NCBI GenBank assembly: GCA_946122785.1
Contig: CAMGYJ010000005.1
Span: forward strand, 61,268,200-61,332,199
Origin: Linum tenue
Taxonomy: Eukaryota > Streptophyta > Magnoliopsida > Malpighiales > Linaceae
Direction of reading: 5' to 3'
DNA: 64,000 bases
Under the pieces are notes generated by a model. It was not told where the DNA came from. It did no database searches and worked only from the letters and a program-made list of their open reading frames with translations. Positions 11,886 to 22,122 of the stretch are shown here, in pieces. The position numbers and the translations under genes are program-made. Each line of letters starts with the position of its first letter. The stretch's first letter is position 1.

Positions 11886-12201
11886 ATCCTCCCCTCAAGC
11901 CAAGGACCACGAACTTCGTTCCTCTCCTCAGCGTTTATCTTGATCCGTCAGACACCTTGTATCGATGGGCTTCCCGGTACAAGGATTTTCCCGGACGTGA
12001 AATTCTTTTTGATTTGCCAAATAGATGTGGATCTCTCCACCAGACAAACGCGTACCTCCCTCGATCCACAAGATGAGCCCAAACGTGGATCTCTCGTGGA
12101 TCCACAAAACCAGACGCAGATCTCAAATCCCGAGGCCACCGAATAAGGGTCCACCTAACTGACGTCCACCGCCCCGCACCGAACCAGGCTCTGATACCAC
12201 T

Positions 12202-12574
12202 TGTCAGAACCGAAGCGTGCAATCGATAATCCAGATGAACACAAACGAACATGAATTTAATGTGGTTCACTAACACAATGTGTGCTAGCTAATCCACGGG
12301 CAGGGGAGAACAAATTTCACTGATTTGAGGAGAGTCCAGGTTACAAACCAAATTCCAGAACGGACAAACCAAACAAACTAACCTGACTGACCTTACTACA
12401 GACTAGGGTGATGAAGAGTATTTATAGAACTCTTCTCCTAATTCCAAACAGAAAACCAAACACCTTTACCAAACCAACAAGGTAAATGCCAAAACAAAGC
12501 CCAAACACAAACCCAAACAAAATAGGCCCAAAACACAAAACAAACCCAAATCAAATTCAAGTCATATTCTAACA
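12202..12574 (-). repeat. Copia-type LTR-B inside the mosaic element
   Basis: It starts TGTCAGAACCGAAGCG, ends ATATTCTAACA, and is preceded by a GATACCACT primer-site complement. Next to its right end, minus-strand GTCAAGGTGGAGATTG is a polypurine-like tract. A TATA-like TATAAATACTC on the minus strand lies near 12417-12427. Confidence 0.8.
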
Positions 12575-12808
12575 ATCTCCACCTTGACTTGAATTCTCTC
12601 CCAAATACCAGATGTACAAGACGCAACCAAAGTTGCCATATATATCCAATTCCTCCAAATCAGTTGTACCAGAATCTCCCATGCCTCCAAATGCCCCTAA
12701 GGGCGGTCAACAACTCAAACCATTCGAAAAATCCAACTCCTGTTGAGACTTGCCATTCAGAACCAGCTTGGTGCACTTATCACCAACAGAACATGTCAAA
12801 GTAGAACC

Positions 12809-13427
12809 TTATATACCATACAAGGCACCAACCTTGACACCTTTCAAAATCACCTTAGAACCCTTGTAGATAAACAACACTCCACCTTCACCTTTGAAAC
12901 TGAAACCCTTGCCGTCGAGTAGACTCAAAGATATCATATTCTTAGTCATCAATGGAATATGCCTAACATTGTTCAAGGTGCGTACAAAACCATCATGTGT
13001 CCTCATCCCGATGGAGCCTCTTCCAAAAAATCTTACAGATAGCACCATTGGCCATAGAAACATGTCCTCCATCTATCTGCTCATAAGTTGAAAAACACTC
13101 CCTCCTTGGACACATATGATAATCAGCTACAGTATCTAAATACCACGCATCCTGATGATATACATGTTCATTCACTGCTAAGACTAAACCATCTTCAGAA
13201 TCAGAGTTAGTTTCTTTCGCCACAGCAGCAGATGATTCCTTCTTCTATTTTCCAGACAACGAAGCCCACAAACCCTGTTGTTTCAACAGTGCTTGCATCT
13301 TGATCTGCCACAAACTGAAACTGTTTCTTCCGGTAAACATCTCAATCTTCATACTGATAGCAGCCATTCTTACTATCAAACAAACTCCAACCAAACTTCT
13401 CACCAAACAAGCGAGACCAAAACACAA
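12809..13427 (-). pseudogene. Copia gag-protease remnant
   Basis: The minus strand from 13427 gives a copia gag start (FTGRNSFSLWQIKMQALLKQ). A further frame at 13223-12993 gives a protease-like segment (WYLDTVADYHMCPRRE) where an intact enzyme would have DTGAS, so the catalytic motif is altered. Then RTLNNVRHIPLMTKNMISLS is the usual copia pre-integrase segment. Frames are shifted and much of gag is deleted. No integrase or reverse transcriptase remains before LTR-B. Confidence 0.8.
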
Positions 13428-13496
13428 CTACCCAAAGTCAACTTCAAAGCGATTCCTCCACCGAACCAAGCTAAAGAATTGAAAGCTACCTCCACT

Positions 13497-14166
13497 TGTC
13501 ATAACGGGGCTGCTCAATTAGGACGATATTGTCCACTTTGGGCCAAGCCCGCACGGTTTTTACACTTGGGTGTCCTCCCCAAAAGTCCTCGTACTAATTG
13601 GCCTAGGTGGACTCTAATATACAAGGGTTCCTTCCCTTGTAAAACCGATGTGGTACTTGGATTGTCCCATAACAATCCTCCCCTCAAGCCAAAGACCACG
13701 AACTTCGTGTCCTCTCCTCAGTGATTATCTTGATCCGCCAGACACCTTGTATTGATGGGCTTCTCGGTACAAGGATTTTCGAACGCGGAACTCTCTTTGA
13801 TCCGTCAAACAGACGTGGATCTCTCCACCAGACAAACGCAGACCTCCCTCGATCTGTCAGATGAGCCCAAACGTGGATCTCTCGTGGATCCACAAACCAG
13901 TCGCATATCGATAATCCCAAGGCCACCAAATGAGGGCCCACCAAACTGACGTCCACCGCCCCACACCAAACCAGGCTCTTATACCACTTGTCATAATATG
14001 GATGCTCAATTAGTACGATATTGTCTGCTTTGGGCCAAGCCCGCACGGTTTTTACACTTGGGTGTCCTGTCCAAAAGCCCTCATATTAATTGGGCTAGGT
14101 GGACTCTAATATACAAAGGTTCATTCCCTTGTACAACCGATGTGGTACTTGGATTGTCCCAAAACA
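13497..14166 (-). mobile_element. TRIM-like unit: LTR-A, 314-bp internal, LTR-A
   Basis: Two LTR-A copies (13497-13674 and 13989-14166) flank a 314-bp internal segment with no coding capacity. The LTR, primer-site and polypurine order fits a terminal-repeat retrotransposon in miniature on the minus strand. The left LTR has no CCTAA flank of its own, showing that it is part of the larger mosaic. Confidence 0.75.
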
Positions 14167-14171
14167 CCTAA

Positions 14172-15280
14172 TTTTGTCATTTGCTCTCAAGTTTTGACGG
14201 TCCCCTCTTAGCCGAGTTGTTAGTATGTAGTTGACTTGAATCAACAACTCTCTATTTCATTTTGATTAGTGGCATATTGTTCCTAAAAGGAGAGCATTGA
14301 AACCTTTATGTAGAACTGTGAGGTTTTAGATTCAGTTTCAAACTATTTATGGATCGTGTGGGAATTCCAGTGAGCTTTTATAGTCTATCTTTCTTGACAG
14401 TCAACTAAATAACATTTTAACGTGGGCTTAATTATCATTATAAGAATAGGATCAATGATAAATTTGTATATTTATATTCTTAAATGATGATGATATTCTC
14501 CAAATGTTCGAACTATATATTCTTTCTTTACGTACCATTTCGATCAAAGGATTGTCAATAAAATTAAACGGGTTGATAGACGTAACGTAACATAAAAATG
14601 TGAATAATCAAATATGAACATCCCGGCCAACGGGTCCGGTAATAAGTTAGTTCAATGAGCACCTCTCTTGAGAAACTCTTTATTTGCAATCTTCATAGAC
14701 AATATATGCAATGCAATATATGAATTATCCTCCTCATGTTTCAGCGAGATTAGGTAAAGCCCCCCAATTCTAGCAACCTCCAAATTAGAGATTTAAATTG
14801 ATTCGTCGTCTGGGCACTTTCAAACCCGATGCAATCCGAGGAGAAGATGAGATTCGAAAGTGAATCGAAGATAATTAGGAAAGCTACATTGCCGACACTT
14901 GCGACCTTCTTCTCCCGGACAATGGCTTGAGATTCAATTGCCTTGGCCGAGAAAATCTAGTTCCTAAACACTGCTCAGAAGGGGATTGTGAGTTTTCAAG
15001 ATTTTGGCGGCGGTCGGCAGACAAGAGGCGACGTCCAGGAGCAGAGTTTGAGGGGATATGATAGAGCCATACACGTTGGAGAACATTTGGAGGGAGACGG
15101 GAGGCATTCTTCCTAGATGACGGAGGTTTCCAGAGATCAACCATGGCTTCGGTCGGGTGGCGTTGGTGGTCGGTTTTTTGCTGGCTACAGTATAGAGGCA
15201 GCTAGAGATTGTGAAAGAAAAGGATTATGATGTATTTTGTTGTTCACTATTATAAACTTAAAAAATAAATCAAATTGATT
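14172..15280. other. MULE interior right part
   Basis: This stretch holds an AT-rich 700 bp and then a more GC-rich piece. The latter has a minus-strand frame at 15144-14884 (MVDLWKPPSSRKNASRLPPN) of unrecognised origin. It directly precedes the right inverted terminus. It may be a captured exon piece; no domain was seen. Confidence 0.35.
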
Positions 15281-15483
15281 TTGCTTATATGGCGGATACG
15301 TGGAACATAGGTGTATATGATCATTAGTCATGTAAGCATATTTAACGGAGAAGTTAACATATGGTTATAACTGTCTAACAAAATAAAAGGTTTGATTATT
15401 TTACTGAATTTCCAATACTTTTGGCTATTTCGGTACACAACTTAAAAAGTTTGAGTATTTTTTGGTGTTAACCCTAAAAAATT

Positions 15484-16855
15484 TGTACGTGTTATTTGAA
15501 TTTTGACATTCTAAATTTTGAGCACTGATAAAACTTGTGATGAGATGGTAAAGAACACTAATCACACCTTGATGATCAAGTTACCATCTAGTTATATTTT
15601 TTGTAATCGCTAGTGAAATGCCTAGATTAGAGATATATAGTGAGTTTTATTGAAAAGAGATGATGAGACCACCTGCAAACTTTTATATTGGACAAAACCT
15701 AATTTTGAGCTATTCAATGAATTTGTAAACTATGTTTAGCATCAGAGGGTTTTACTCAATACGAGAATAAAATTCACTCTATCACTATTTATTTGTCGTT
15801 TTGTATTGAATCATATCTATAATGAGAAGTTAATCATTGTTATTGCGGGAAAATGTATTAACTCCATGTTAGATGCACAGACATTCCAGCTCACCTTAGG
15901 TATTGAGACATCGTCAGCCGTCAAGTGAACCAAATCGTCGTCGCCCTCCGTCTCCAACTCCAAGCACAAGCCAAAACCGTGGTTCGAGTTTTCTTCCATG
16001 ATGAAGATGCCCTTTTCGAGTTCACACCCGTATGACTTGCCTCATAGTTTAAAACTAAACTTCAGCAAAGAGATTAAATATCCACTTAAATAATTTTCAC
16101 AGAGCATAATCTATTCAATTGGGCTTATCATCTATTAAATCTGGGAAGAAATATATCTCAAGAATACAACTTCATCAAAATACTTCCACCACAACCATTA
16201 CGATTACTAAGAATTTTCTTCTAGAAAAAAATTCCTTAAGTACTCTACCACTAGCTCCCCAAAACCCTTAGTTTGCCATTAAAACTTTGGGCTATCCTCC
16301 CTCTGAAATTCAACCTCAAGTCAAAAAAATTCTAGCCACATCCCATATCCAAATCAAAATTACCCAAACTCGACGTAACGTTGCCTCCGAAAAATGCACA
16401 CCAGTGCTCCCACCACTTCACTCCATCCTTTGAAGCAACGATACTTCTTAGATCGTGCATCCTGCTTCATCCAGTGTTGAGAAGAGGAATTACAACGTGT
16501 TCCTCACAATCCACGCCAACGCATCTACCATGAGCTGTCTGGCAAGGATCCGAGTCAATTGGGTAGATACAGCCCATGGAGATGATATTGGAAAATTGAG
16601 TTGTCGTCTTGGAAGGAAACTTGTACTTGGACCTAGGCCTGCACTTGCACTTGGAGTTGGAGGGGGGAGTGTGGTTGTGATTCATTTGACTTGAGATGGA
16701 CTCAACAACAAAGCTTATGTTGGCATGGAAGATTGCCATTTGATACCCATCATTAAGTCTTGGGACATAAAATGTGTAGTTCAACTAAAGCCTTTCTTAT
16801 ATGGTTATTTCCAACTAAAAAATCTAGGTGTTAGCGTGCATTGGAAAAAAATACT
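15484..16855. other. Intergenic stretch with two weak exon-like pieces
   Basis: Minus-strand frame 15999-15817 (MEENSNHGFGLCLELETEGD) ends near a GTGAGC donor. A second GC-richer piece lies at about 16440-16790. Neither matches a family I recognise, and both lack a continuous gene context. The rest is AT-rich with no features seen. Confidence 0.3.
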
Positions 16856-16858
16856 TAA

Positions 16859-18019
16859 GGGGTCGTTTGGATGAGGGTCTTCAAGGAGGGATTTCACCCA
16901 AATAGCCCATTCTTCCGGATCTCACCACATTCACTCATTTGGGAAGCAATCCGCACACGAGAAATTTTGCTCCTATCACATTTTGAAAACCAAACATTTG
17001 GAATCCCCATTATCCTCTTCTTCTATATCTAACCCTTAACCTTTAACTTACTCTACAATTCTTCTTCCATCTTCCGCCTCTTCCCATGCAATCCCTCCCC
17101 CGCCTCGTTGACCACCAATAGTCTCTCTCAGATCTGCCAATCAACAACCAATCGCAAACCCCATAGCTCCATAATTTGGTTCCTTCTATTTCTAATCTCC
17201 ACCAGTCCATTCAATCTTCTTCCAACTATAATCCAATATATATCCTTAATGGGCACAAATCTCATCTTTGGTAGAAAAAAGTAAAAAGCCCAAACTTGAG
17301 ACGACACACAGGGTGAGAAAGAACACCTCGTCCTTCCAGGCCCACCCAACCGAATATAGCTCTAGTGAGCATCTCTCCATCGGCACCAGCCACCCCATTG
17401 ATCCCACGCCATGTGAACGCTATCACAAAACCAATCACGTTGATCACATAGAAGAAGGAGAAGCTCGCTATGACAAAATCTGAGCTCGACTGGCTGAGGC
17501 AACTAGGGTTGGGTTCTTCTTAGATTTAGGTGTGTATGGTTTTGGAATTTAGGGGATTTTGGATAGGAGTAGGAGAAGAAGGTGAGAATTTTTTGCGATT
17601 AATTGGAGTAGAAGCATGAGAAAAATAGAAACAGGAGAATAATAGTTCTTTATCTCGATTAATATGTGTAGAAGAAGAAGGAATAAATGTCGTGATCTGG
17701 AATTTAATTCAATGAACAAAGACGAAGAATGAAGAACATAAGAGAAGACCACAAAGAGGTATAATAAAAGGAAAATAATTTAATTTGAGGTTTTAGATCA
17801 AAATTCTGCCTCTCAATCCAAACGAGTAATTTTGGTCAAATCTTACATTCAAATCTCCCGGTATTGTAAATGAGAGATTTGAGACCTGGCTGAATACCAG
17901 GATGTAACTATCTCCTCTTTGGTTTCATTATATGAATATCTTTTGTCAAAAAAAAAAAAGATTTGAGTCAGAATCCCTCACAAATCCTTCGTATCTAAAT
18001 CGACAATATAAACGACCCC
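16859..18019. mobile_element. PIF/Harbinger-type non-autonomous element, 1161 bp
   Basis: The ends GGGGTCGTTTGG and AAACGACCCC are inverted copies. A TAA target duplication flanks it (16856-16858 and 18020-18022), typical of Harbinger elements. The middle (about 17080-17480) is GC-richer, with a minus-strand frame MINVIGFVIAFTWRGINGVA of unknown origin. The same termini are seen at 35762-36603. Confidence 0.88.
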
Positions 18020-18062
18020 TAAGTGGCATCATGTACATCTAAGTCCTAACTGCTAATAATAA

Positions 18063-19123
18063 GGCAAAACACATTTCCATAGCCACAACTTTCACATTTG
18101 TGACAAATATAGCCACAACTTTCGAAATACACGAAATAGCCAGAATTTTGATAGTTGTTTGACAAATCTAGCCATTTCCATTACGAAGTTTAACTGTGTT
18201 AGATATTTCGTTAGTTAAGTTAACAACACACTGCCTAGGATGTCACATTGGCGCACACGTAAGCAATAACTCAACCTGATTTGCCATGTAGATGCCACAT
18301 CATAATTTAATTTTAAAATATTTTAGGCAAATACACTTTCATAGCCACAACTTTCACGTTAGTGACAGTTATAGCAACAACTTTTGAAATACAAGAAATA
18401 GCCAAAATTTTGATGCTTTTTTTAGCCATTTATGTTACAAACTTTCGAAATATACGAAACAATCATGAAAGTCTTCGATTTTTTCTCAAGGCTTTGTTTG
18501 AGAGGAAATGTAACGAATCGGGCCAATTGACAGCGACGAATCCAGCTTCACTAGAAACAAGAACAATCGCACCCGCAACAGTTTCGAGGAATTGGAGGGG
18601 AAAATGCACTACGAGCCGCCACATCCTTCCTTCCCGACCCATCGTTCTCTGTCGCCACTGGAGAAACTGTCTCCTTTTTCACCGTCGTCGCCAATATCTT
18701 CTTCTTCGCGGCCGTCGTCAGCTTCTTCCCAACAACTTTCTTGCCTTTTTTCTGTGACTCTACCAATCGTTCAAGGCCTTCTTCTTTAATCTAACGATTG
18801 GGATCTAATCGGCAATTCGGGAAATAAGGCCTCCTTCTCCATTCATAATGTTTAAGTGACACCGTTAAAGGGATTAACGAAAGTGAGTATTTTTGAGAGT
18901 TGTGGGTATAACTGTTACAAACGTGAAAGTTGTGGCTATGGACGTGTATTTTGCTCTCTTTTTTGTTAATCCACGTGGATCGCCAACTCAGCACTTCCGT
19001 TAGTCCATTCATACTGTTAAGTGACACCATTAAAGGGATGGACGAACTATTTTGTGTATTTCGAAAGTTGTGGCTATAATTGTGACAAACGTGAAAGTTG
19101 TGGCTATCCAAGTGTATTTTGCC
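18063..19123. mobile_element. MULE-type element with a second, related element nested inside
   Basis: The outer ends GGCAAAACACATTTCC and, reversed, GGCAAAATACACTTGG continue as inverted repeats containing ATAGCCACAACTTTC twice. Flanks TAATAATAA (18054-18062) and TGATAATAA (19124-19132) agree at 8 of 9. A related inner pair of termini starts near 18325 (GGCAAATACACTTTC) and ends near 18950. The inner element holds a GC-rich, coding-like piece at 18500-18790. Confidence 0.85.
18551..18766 (-). pseudogene. Lysine-rich captured coding fragment inside the nested MULE
   Basis: The minus-strand frame reads MVESQKKGKKVVGKKLTTAA then KKKILATTVKKETVSP. It is GC-rich relative to the AT-rich termini around it. 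No family was identified. The position between two MULE termini fits the Pack-MULE pattern. Confidence 0.4.
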
Positions 19124-19433
19124 TGATAATAAATAGGGTCGCATATATTATATGTCTCTGTACTATGCAACTTTATCAAACATTCTCCTCTACTATTTTC
19201 TTACATCAAACATATCTTTGTACTTTAGAAAATTATCAAACATGCCATTTTGTTCATAATTTCGTAAAAAACCCTTCAACAATGGTCCAACCGTTGTACA
19301 GGAGACCTAACCTCGGTAAAATGTGAGAAAAATTGCCAATGTGCCTCTTTATTTACGTCTTTAAGTCTCATTAAAGTGATATTATTAAGAGTATTAAGTT
19401 TTACAAAAGAAGCCAAAAACATTATAAGTGAAA

Positions 19434-20649
19434 GGGCTAATACCACTGGGAAACCCGAACTATTAACTTTGTGCCATTTGTGTCCTAAAGTATCCGATAT
19501 GACATTTGTGTCACAACATATGATAGTTGTATGTCATTTATGTCCCGTCGATTTCGTTGACCGTTATAGATAACGGTTGACCAAACGGACATCACAGATT
19601 TGCTGACGTGGCAAAACAATAGCTGCCATGTAGATGCCACATCATTAAATATTATTTTTTGATTAAAATTTTAATTTTTAAAAAATAAAAAAGTAAAAGA
19701 AACCGGCCTAGCTACCTCCCTCAGCCTCTGTTCTTCAATCCTCAACCAAAAGCGGCCCAGCCATCGGAGAAGACAATTCATTTCCGCCTCTGTTCTTTGA
19801 AAATCGGGGCGTTGCCGACGGGAACTGTCAAATCCGGGAAGCTAAATCTGTCCTGTGAAACGCACATCCAACCTTCGATTTGCGCCATCCAATCCTGCAA
19901 TCCGCCGCCAATTGGAGCCTCCAGCGACACCGCCGACTTCTCCTTCTCAGCGAAATCGAAGCCCCAATTCTCGGCGAGCTCGAGCGCGGATGGGCAGCCG
20001 GAGAAGCCATCGAGGGAAGCGCGGTCGTGAGAGGCAGAGCAGCTGCCGTGAGCGTCATAGTCGCACTCCTGGCAGAGGACCAGATTATCGGTGGCGCAGC
20101 GGACGGAGACTGGCTCGGAGCTGCAGTTGTCGCAGATCTGGGAGCGGATGTGCTTCTGGGAGAGGGGTTAGCGGAGTGGACGTGCTGGTCGCAGAACAAG
20201 CAGAGCTTCGTCGAGACGGCTCGACAGCAAAGAACAGCGAGCTGGTCGCTGCAGAAATCGCACGGGACTCCGTCGGCGCCGTGGCCCTTGCTGTCCGGTT
20301 TCCGACCCGCCATTTTTGCCGCGGAGATGAGAGCTTCGGAGAAAGGTTAGAGGAAAGAAGAAGGAGATTAGACTTTTTGGTGTCGGGGACCTAAGGAGAG
20401 AATGAGAAATATCCAATTAGTTTTTTTTTTGGAATTTTAATTTTTTATATGGAAAATCATTATAAATTAATATTATATATTCCACTTTAGATGCCACATC
20501 AGCGCTGAATAGACTTTCTGTTAAAAACTAACAGTCAATGCCGGTCAACTCTAACGGAAAAATAGTTTAGGACACAAATGTCGTATTGAATACTTTAGGA
20601 CACAAATGACACAAAGTTAATAGTTCGGGTTTCCCAGTGGTATTAGCCC
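19434..20649. mobile_element. Pack-MULE, 1216 bp, carrying a BBX gene fragment
   Basis: The ends GGGCTAATACCACTGGG and CCCAGTGGTATTAGCCC are perfect inverted copies. The inverted similarity extends inward through AAACCCGAACTATTAACTTT and beyond. The 9-bp duplication TAAGTGAAA is exact (19425-19433 and 20650-20658). Between the termini, GC-rich exon sequence of a B-box gene fills 19790-20313. Confidence 0.93.
19790..20313 (-). pseudogene. Captured CONSTANS-like/BBX first exon, frameshifted
   Basis: From ATG at 20313 the minus strand reads MAGRKPDSKGHGADGVPCDF, then a B-box 1 with C-D-F-C, LCLFCDQHVHSANP. Near 20157-20168 the frame shifts by one base. In the new frame a second B-box follows (QICDNCSSEPVSVRCATDN, LVLCQECDYDAHGSC), then FSGCPSALELAENWGFDF. 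This two-B-box arrangement matches the COL13-15 type of BBX transcription factor. No CCT domain is present, since only about one exon was captured. The frameshift and missing 3' half make it non-functional as a BBX protein. Antisense or small-RNA effects on the parent gene are possible but not shown. Confidence 0.9.
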
Positions 20650-20770
20650 TAAGTGAAATTATAGGGATATTGTAGATCTTGTGTCCCCCAAATCACGATT
20701 TGAACATGGTTGACGATTTTTTTATGAAAATTTTAAGAGAAGATATATGTTTGATAATTTTTGGGGGTAT

Positions 20771-21911
20771 ATTGCAAGTTTGGCCACTAGAACTACTTAA
20801 AAAATTTCATGTTTCATCACTAAAAATATTGAATTCCATTCCTGGTCACTAGGTTTAGCAAAACATGTAATGTTAGTCACTCTCCGTTACCTTCTGTCAG
20901 TCTCCGCTAACACCGTCAGTTATTTGTTGATGTGGCTAACAGACTTGCCTAGTCACCTATTTTTAAACTGAAAAACTAAATTCTAATCCTTCCACATCAT
21001 AATAAACCTGCTCACGGGATTCAAAAAACATTGGGAGTCCTGCTGCTTATGATGGAGGAGGGGAGGTTTTGAAGTGTACGTATGGAGAAGGCATTGGTTC
21101 GTTTTCTAGCCAGTCGTAGTTCAAGAGGAAGTCAATTTGTTCAAAGAGAAGACTAAGTCTAGGTTGATGGATCCACCGCAGCAGCAGCTAAACTCGCAGC
21201 CGGAGAAATCGGACGGATGCTCACTAGGAAGACGGGGCAGTTGAAATTTGGAGGAAGACGATCCGTTGTTGGAGGAAGGAGAAGAGACTGACCCTGCCGC
21301 CACCGATTGGCGACGAAGCGAGATCTGGGTTCGCCAACGAGTTGGAAGGGAGAGAGCGCTAGAAATACAATCGAAGGAGGAGAGTCTGCTCTTGTTACCG
21401 CCAATTTGTCAACGAAGCGAGATTTGGGGTTCGTCGACGGGTTGAGAGGAGTCGAGATGGATCCCCATTGGTGGTCGGTGCGGAGATGACACAAGATTTT
21501 TGGATATGGAGTTAGGACGGGATGATGTAAGAGTAAGAAGGAGAAAGCGGCGGTGGTGGATTTGGGGGAAGCGACGGCGGAGGGGAGCCGATTGAGGAGT
21601 GTGGTGGTGGTCTTGGGCTGTGGCAGACAATTTGTATAGATCATGGATTGGGACATGTGTTGGGTTATGTTTTTAATGACGTGGAGGGTTGTGATGATGT
21701 GTCGGGTCTGGTTTAGTATTTTCCGGGTTAATACGTCTGATTAGGTGATTTCGCTTGCCACATTAGCACTTAACGTACCCCATTAACGGAATTAGACGGA
21801 AAGTAACGGAGAATGACCAAATTTGGACTGATAAACTAATTTTAGTGACCATTATTGAAGTAAATGTTTTTAACGATAGCAATCCCAGTAACCAAACCTT
21901 ACCGTTTACCT
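20771..21911. mobile_element. MULE-type element (Pack-MULE-like)
   Basis: The left end reads GGTATATTGCAAGTTTGGCC and then TTAGTCACTCTCCGTTA. The right end, reversed, reads GGTAAACGGTAAGGTTTGG and then TTGGTCATTCTCCGTTAC. Termini are diverged but recognisably inverted. A target duplication was not identified with certainty. The interior (21110-21660) is GC-rich and contains a diverged internal direct repeat (GCGAGATCTGGGTTCGCC and GCGAGATTTGGGGTTCGTC). That interior looks gene-derived but was not recognised. Confidence 0.72.
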
Positions 21912-22122
21912 TTTTTCAAAATAATTCAACTAACGTGCTCCGGCAGCTGTGAACGGCGCCGTTCCAACACACTGTTTTGTTCTCTTCTGTCTTCTCCAGG
22001 TTCTCGTGAAAGAGCAATGGGCGGAACTTATTAATTTCTCAATTTTCTCTTCCCTCGCTCTCTCAACCTCCTACCTTTCTCACTCTCTTCCCCGTCGTTC
22101 TTCTGAATTCTGATTGCTAGTC
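21912..22122 (+). promoter_or_regulatory. 5' region of the Abraxas-like gene
   Basis: About 210 bp separate the MULE end from the start codon. The region is CT-rich (CTCTTCTGTCTTCTCC and CTCGCTCTCTCAACC), as expected for a plant leader, with the ATG at 22123 in a TCATGGCC context. No TATA box is evident, so the transcription start may lie close to the MULE terminus. Confidence 0.45.

Larger units (their letters stand above)
11708..14166 (-). mobile_element. Mosaic LTR element: TRIM-like and copia parts interleaved
   Basis: Left to right: LTR-A (11708-11885), short internal (11886-12201), copia LTR-B (12202-12574), copia internal (12575-13496), LTR-A (13497-13674), short internal (13675-13988), LTR-A (13989-14166). 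A 5-bp duplication CCTAA flanks the whole unit (11703-11707 and 14167-14171), so it behaves as one insertion. On the minus strand the short internals have a GGTATCAGAGCC or GGTATAAGAGCC primer site next to the LTR and a GAGGGGAGGATTG polypurine tract at the other end. Switches between the two element types fall at LTR boundaries. Confidence 0.82.
7630..15474. mobile_element. Large MULE with about 190-bp inverted termini, 7.8 kb, filled with nested elements
   Basis: The left end reads GGATTAATACCCAAAAATAG. The right end, reversed, reads GGGTTAACACCAAAAAATAC. Both continue for about 190 bp with matching words such as CCGAAATAGCC/CAGAAATAGCC and TGTTCCACGT. Flanks TTAAAAATT (7621-7629) and TAAAAAATT (15475-15483) match at 8 of 9 positions, a Mutator-type target duplication. 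No transposase was recognised inside. The interior contains two hAT elements, a SINE-like repeat, a mosaic LTR element and a few exon-like pieces, so the original element was much shorter. Confidence 0.85.

Noticed and set aside
13497..13674. Cassandra-type LTR with 5S rRNA promoter
   Set aside because: No 5S internal control region was visible in LTR-A.
19790..20313. A functional BBX transcription factor gene
   Set aside because: One-base frameshift between the B-boxes, no CCT domain, and confinement within MULE termini.
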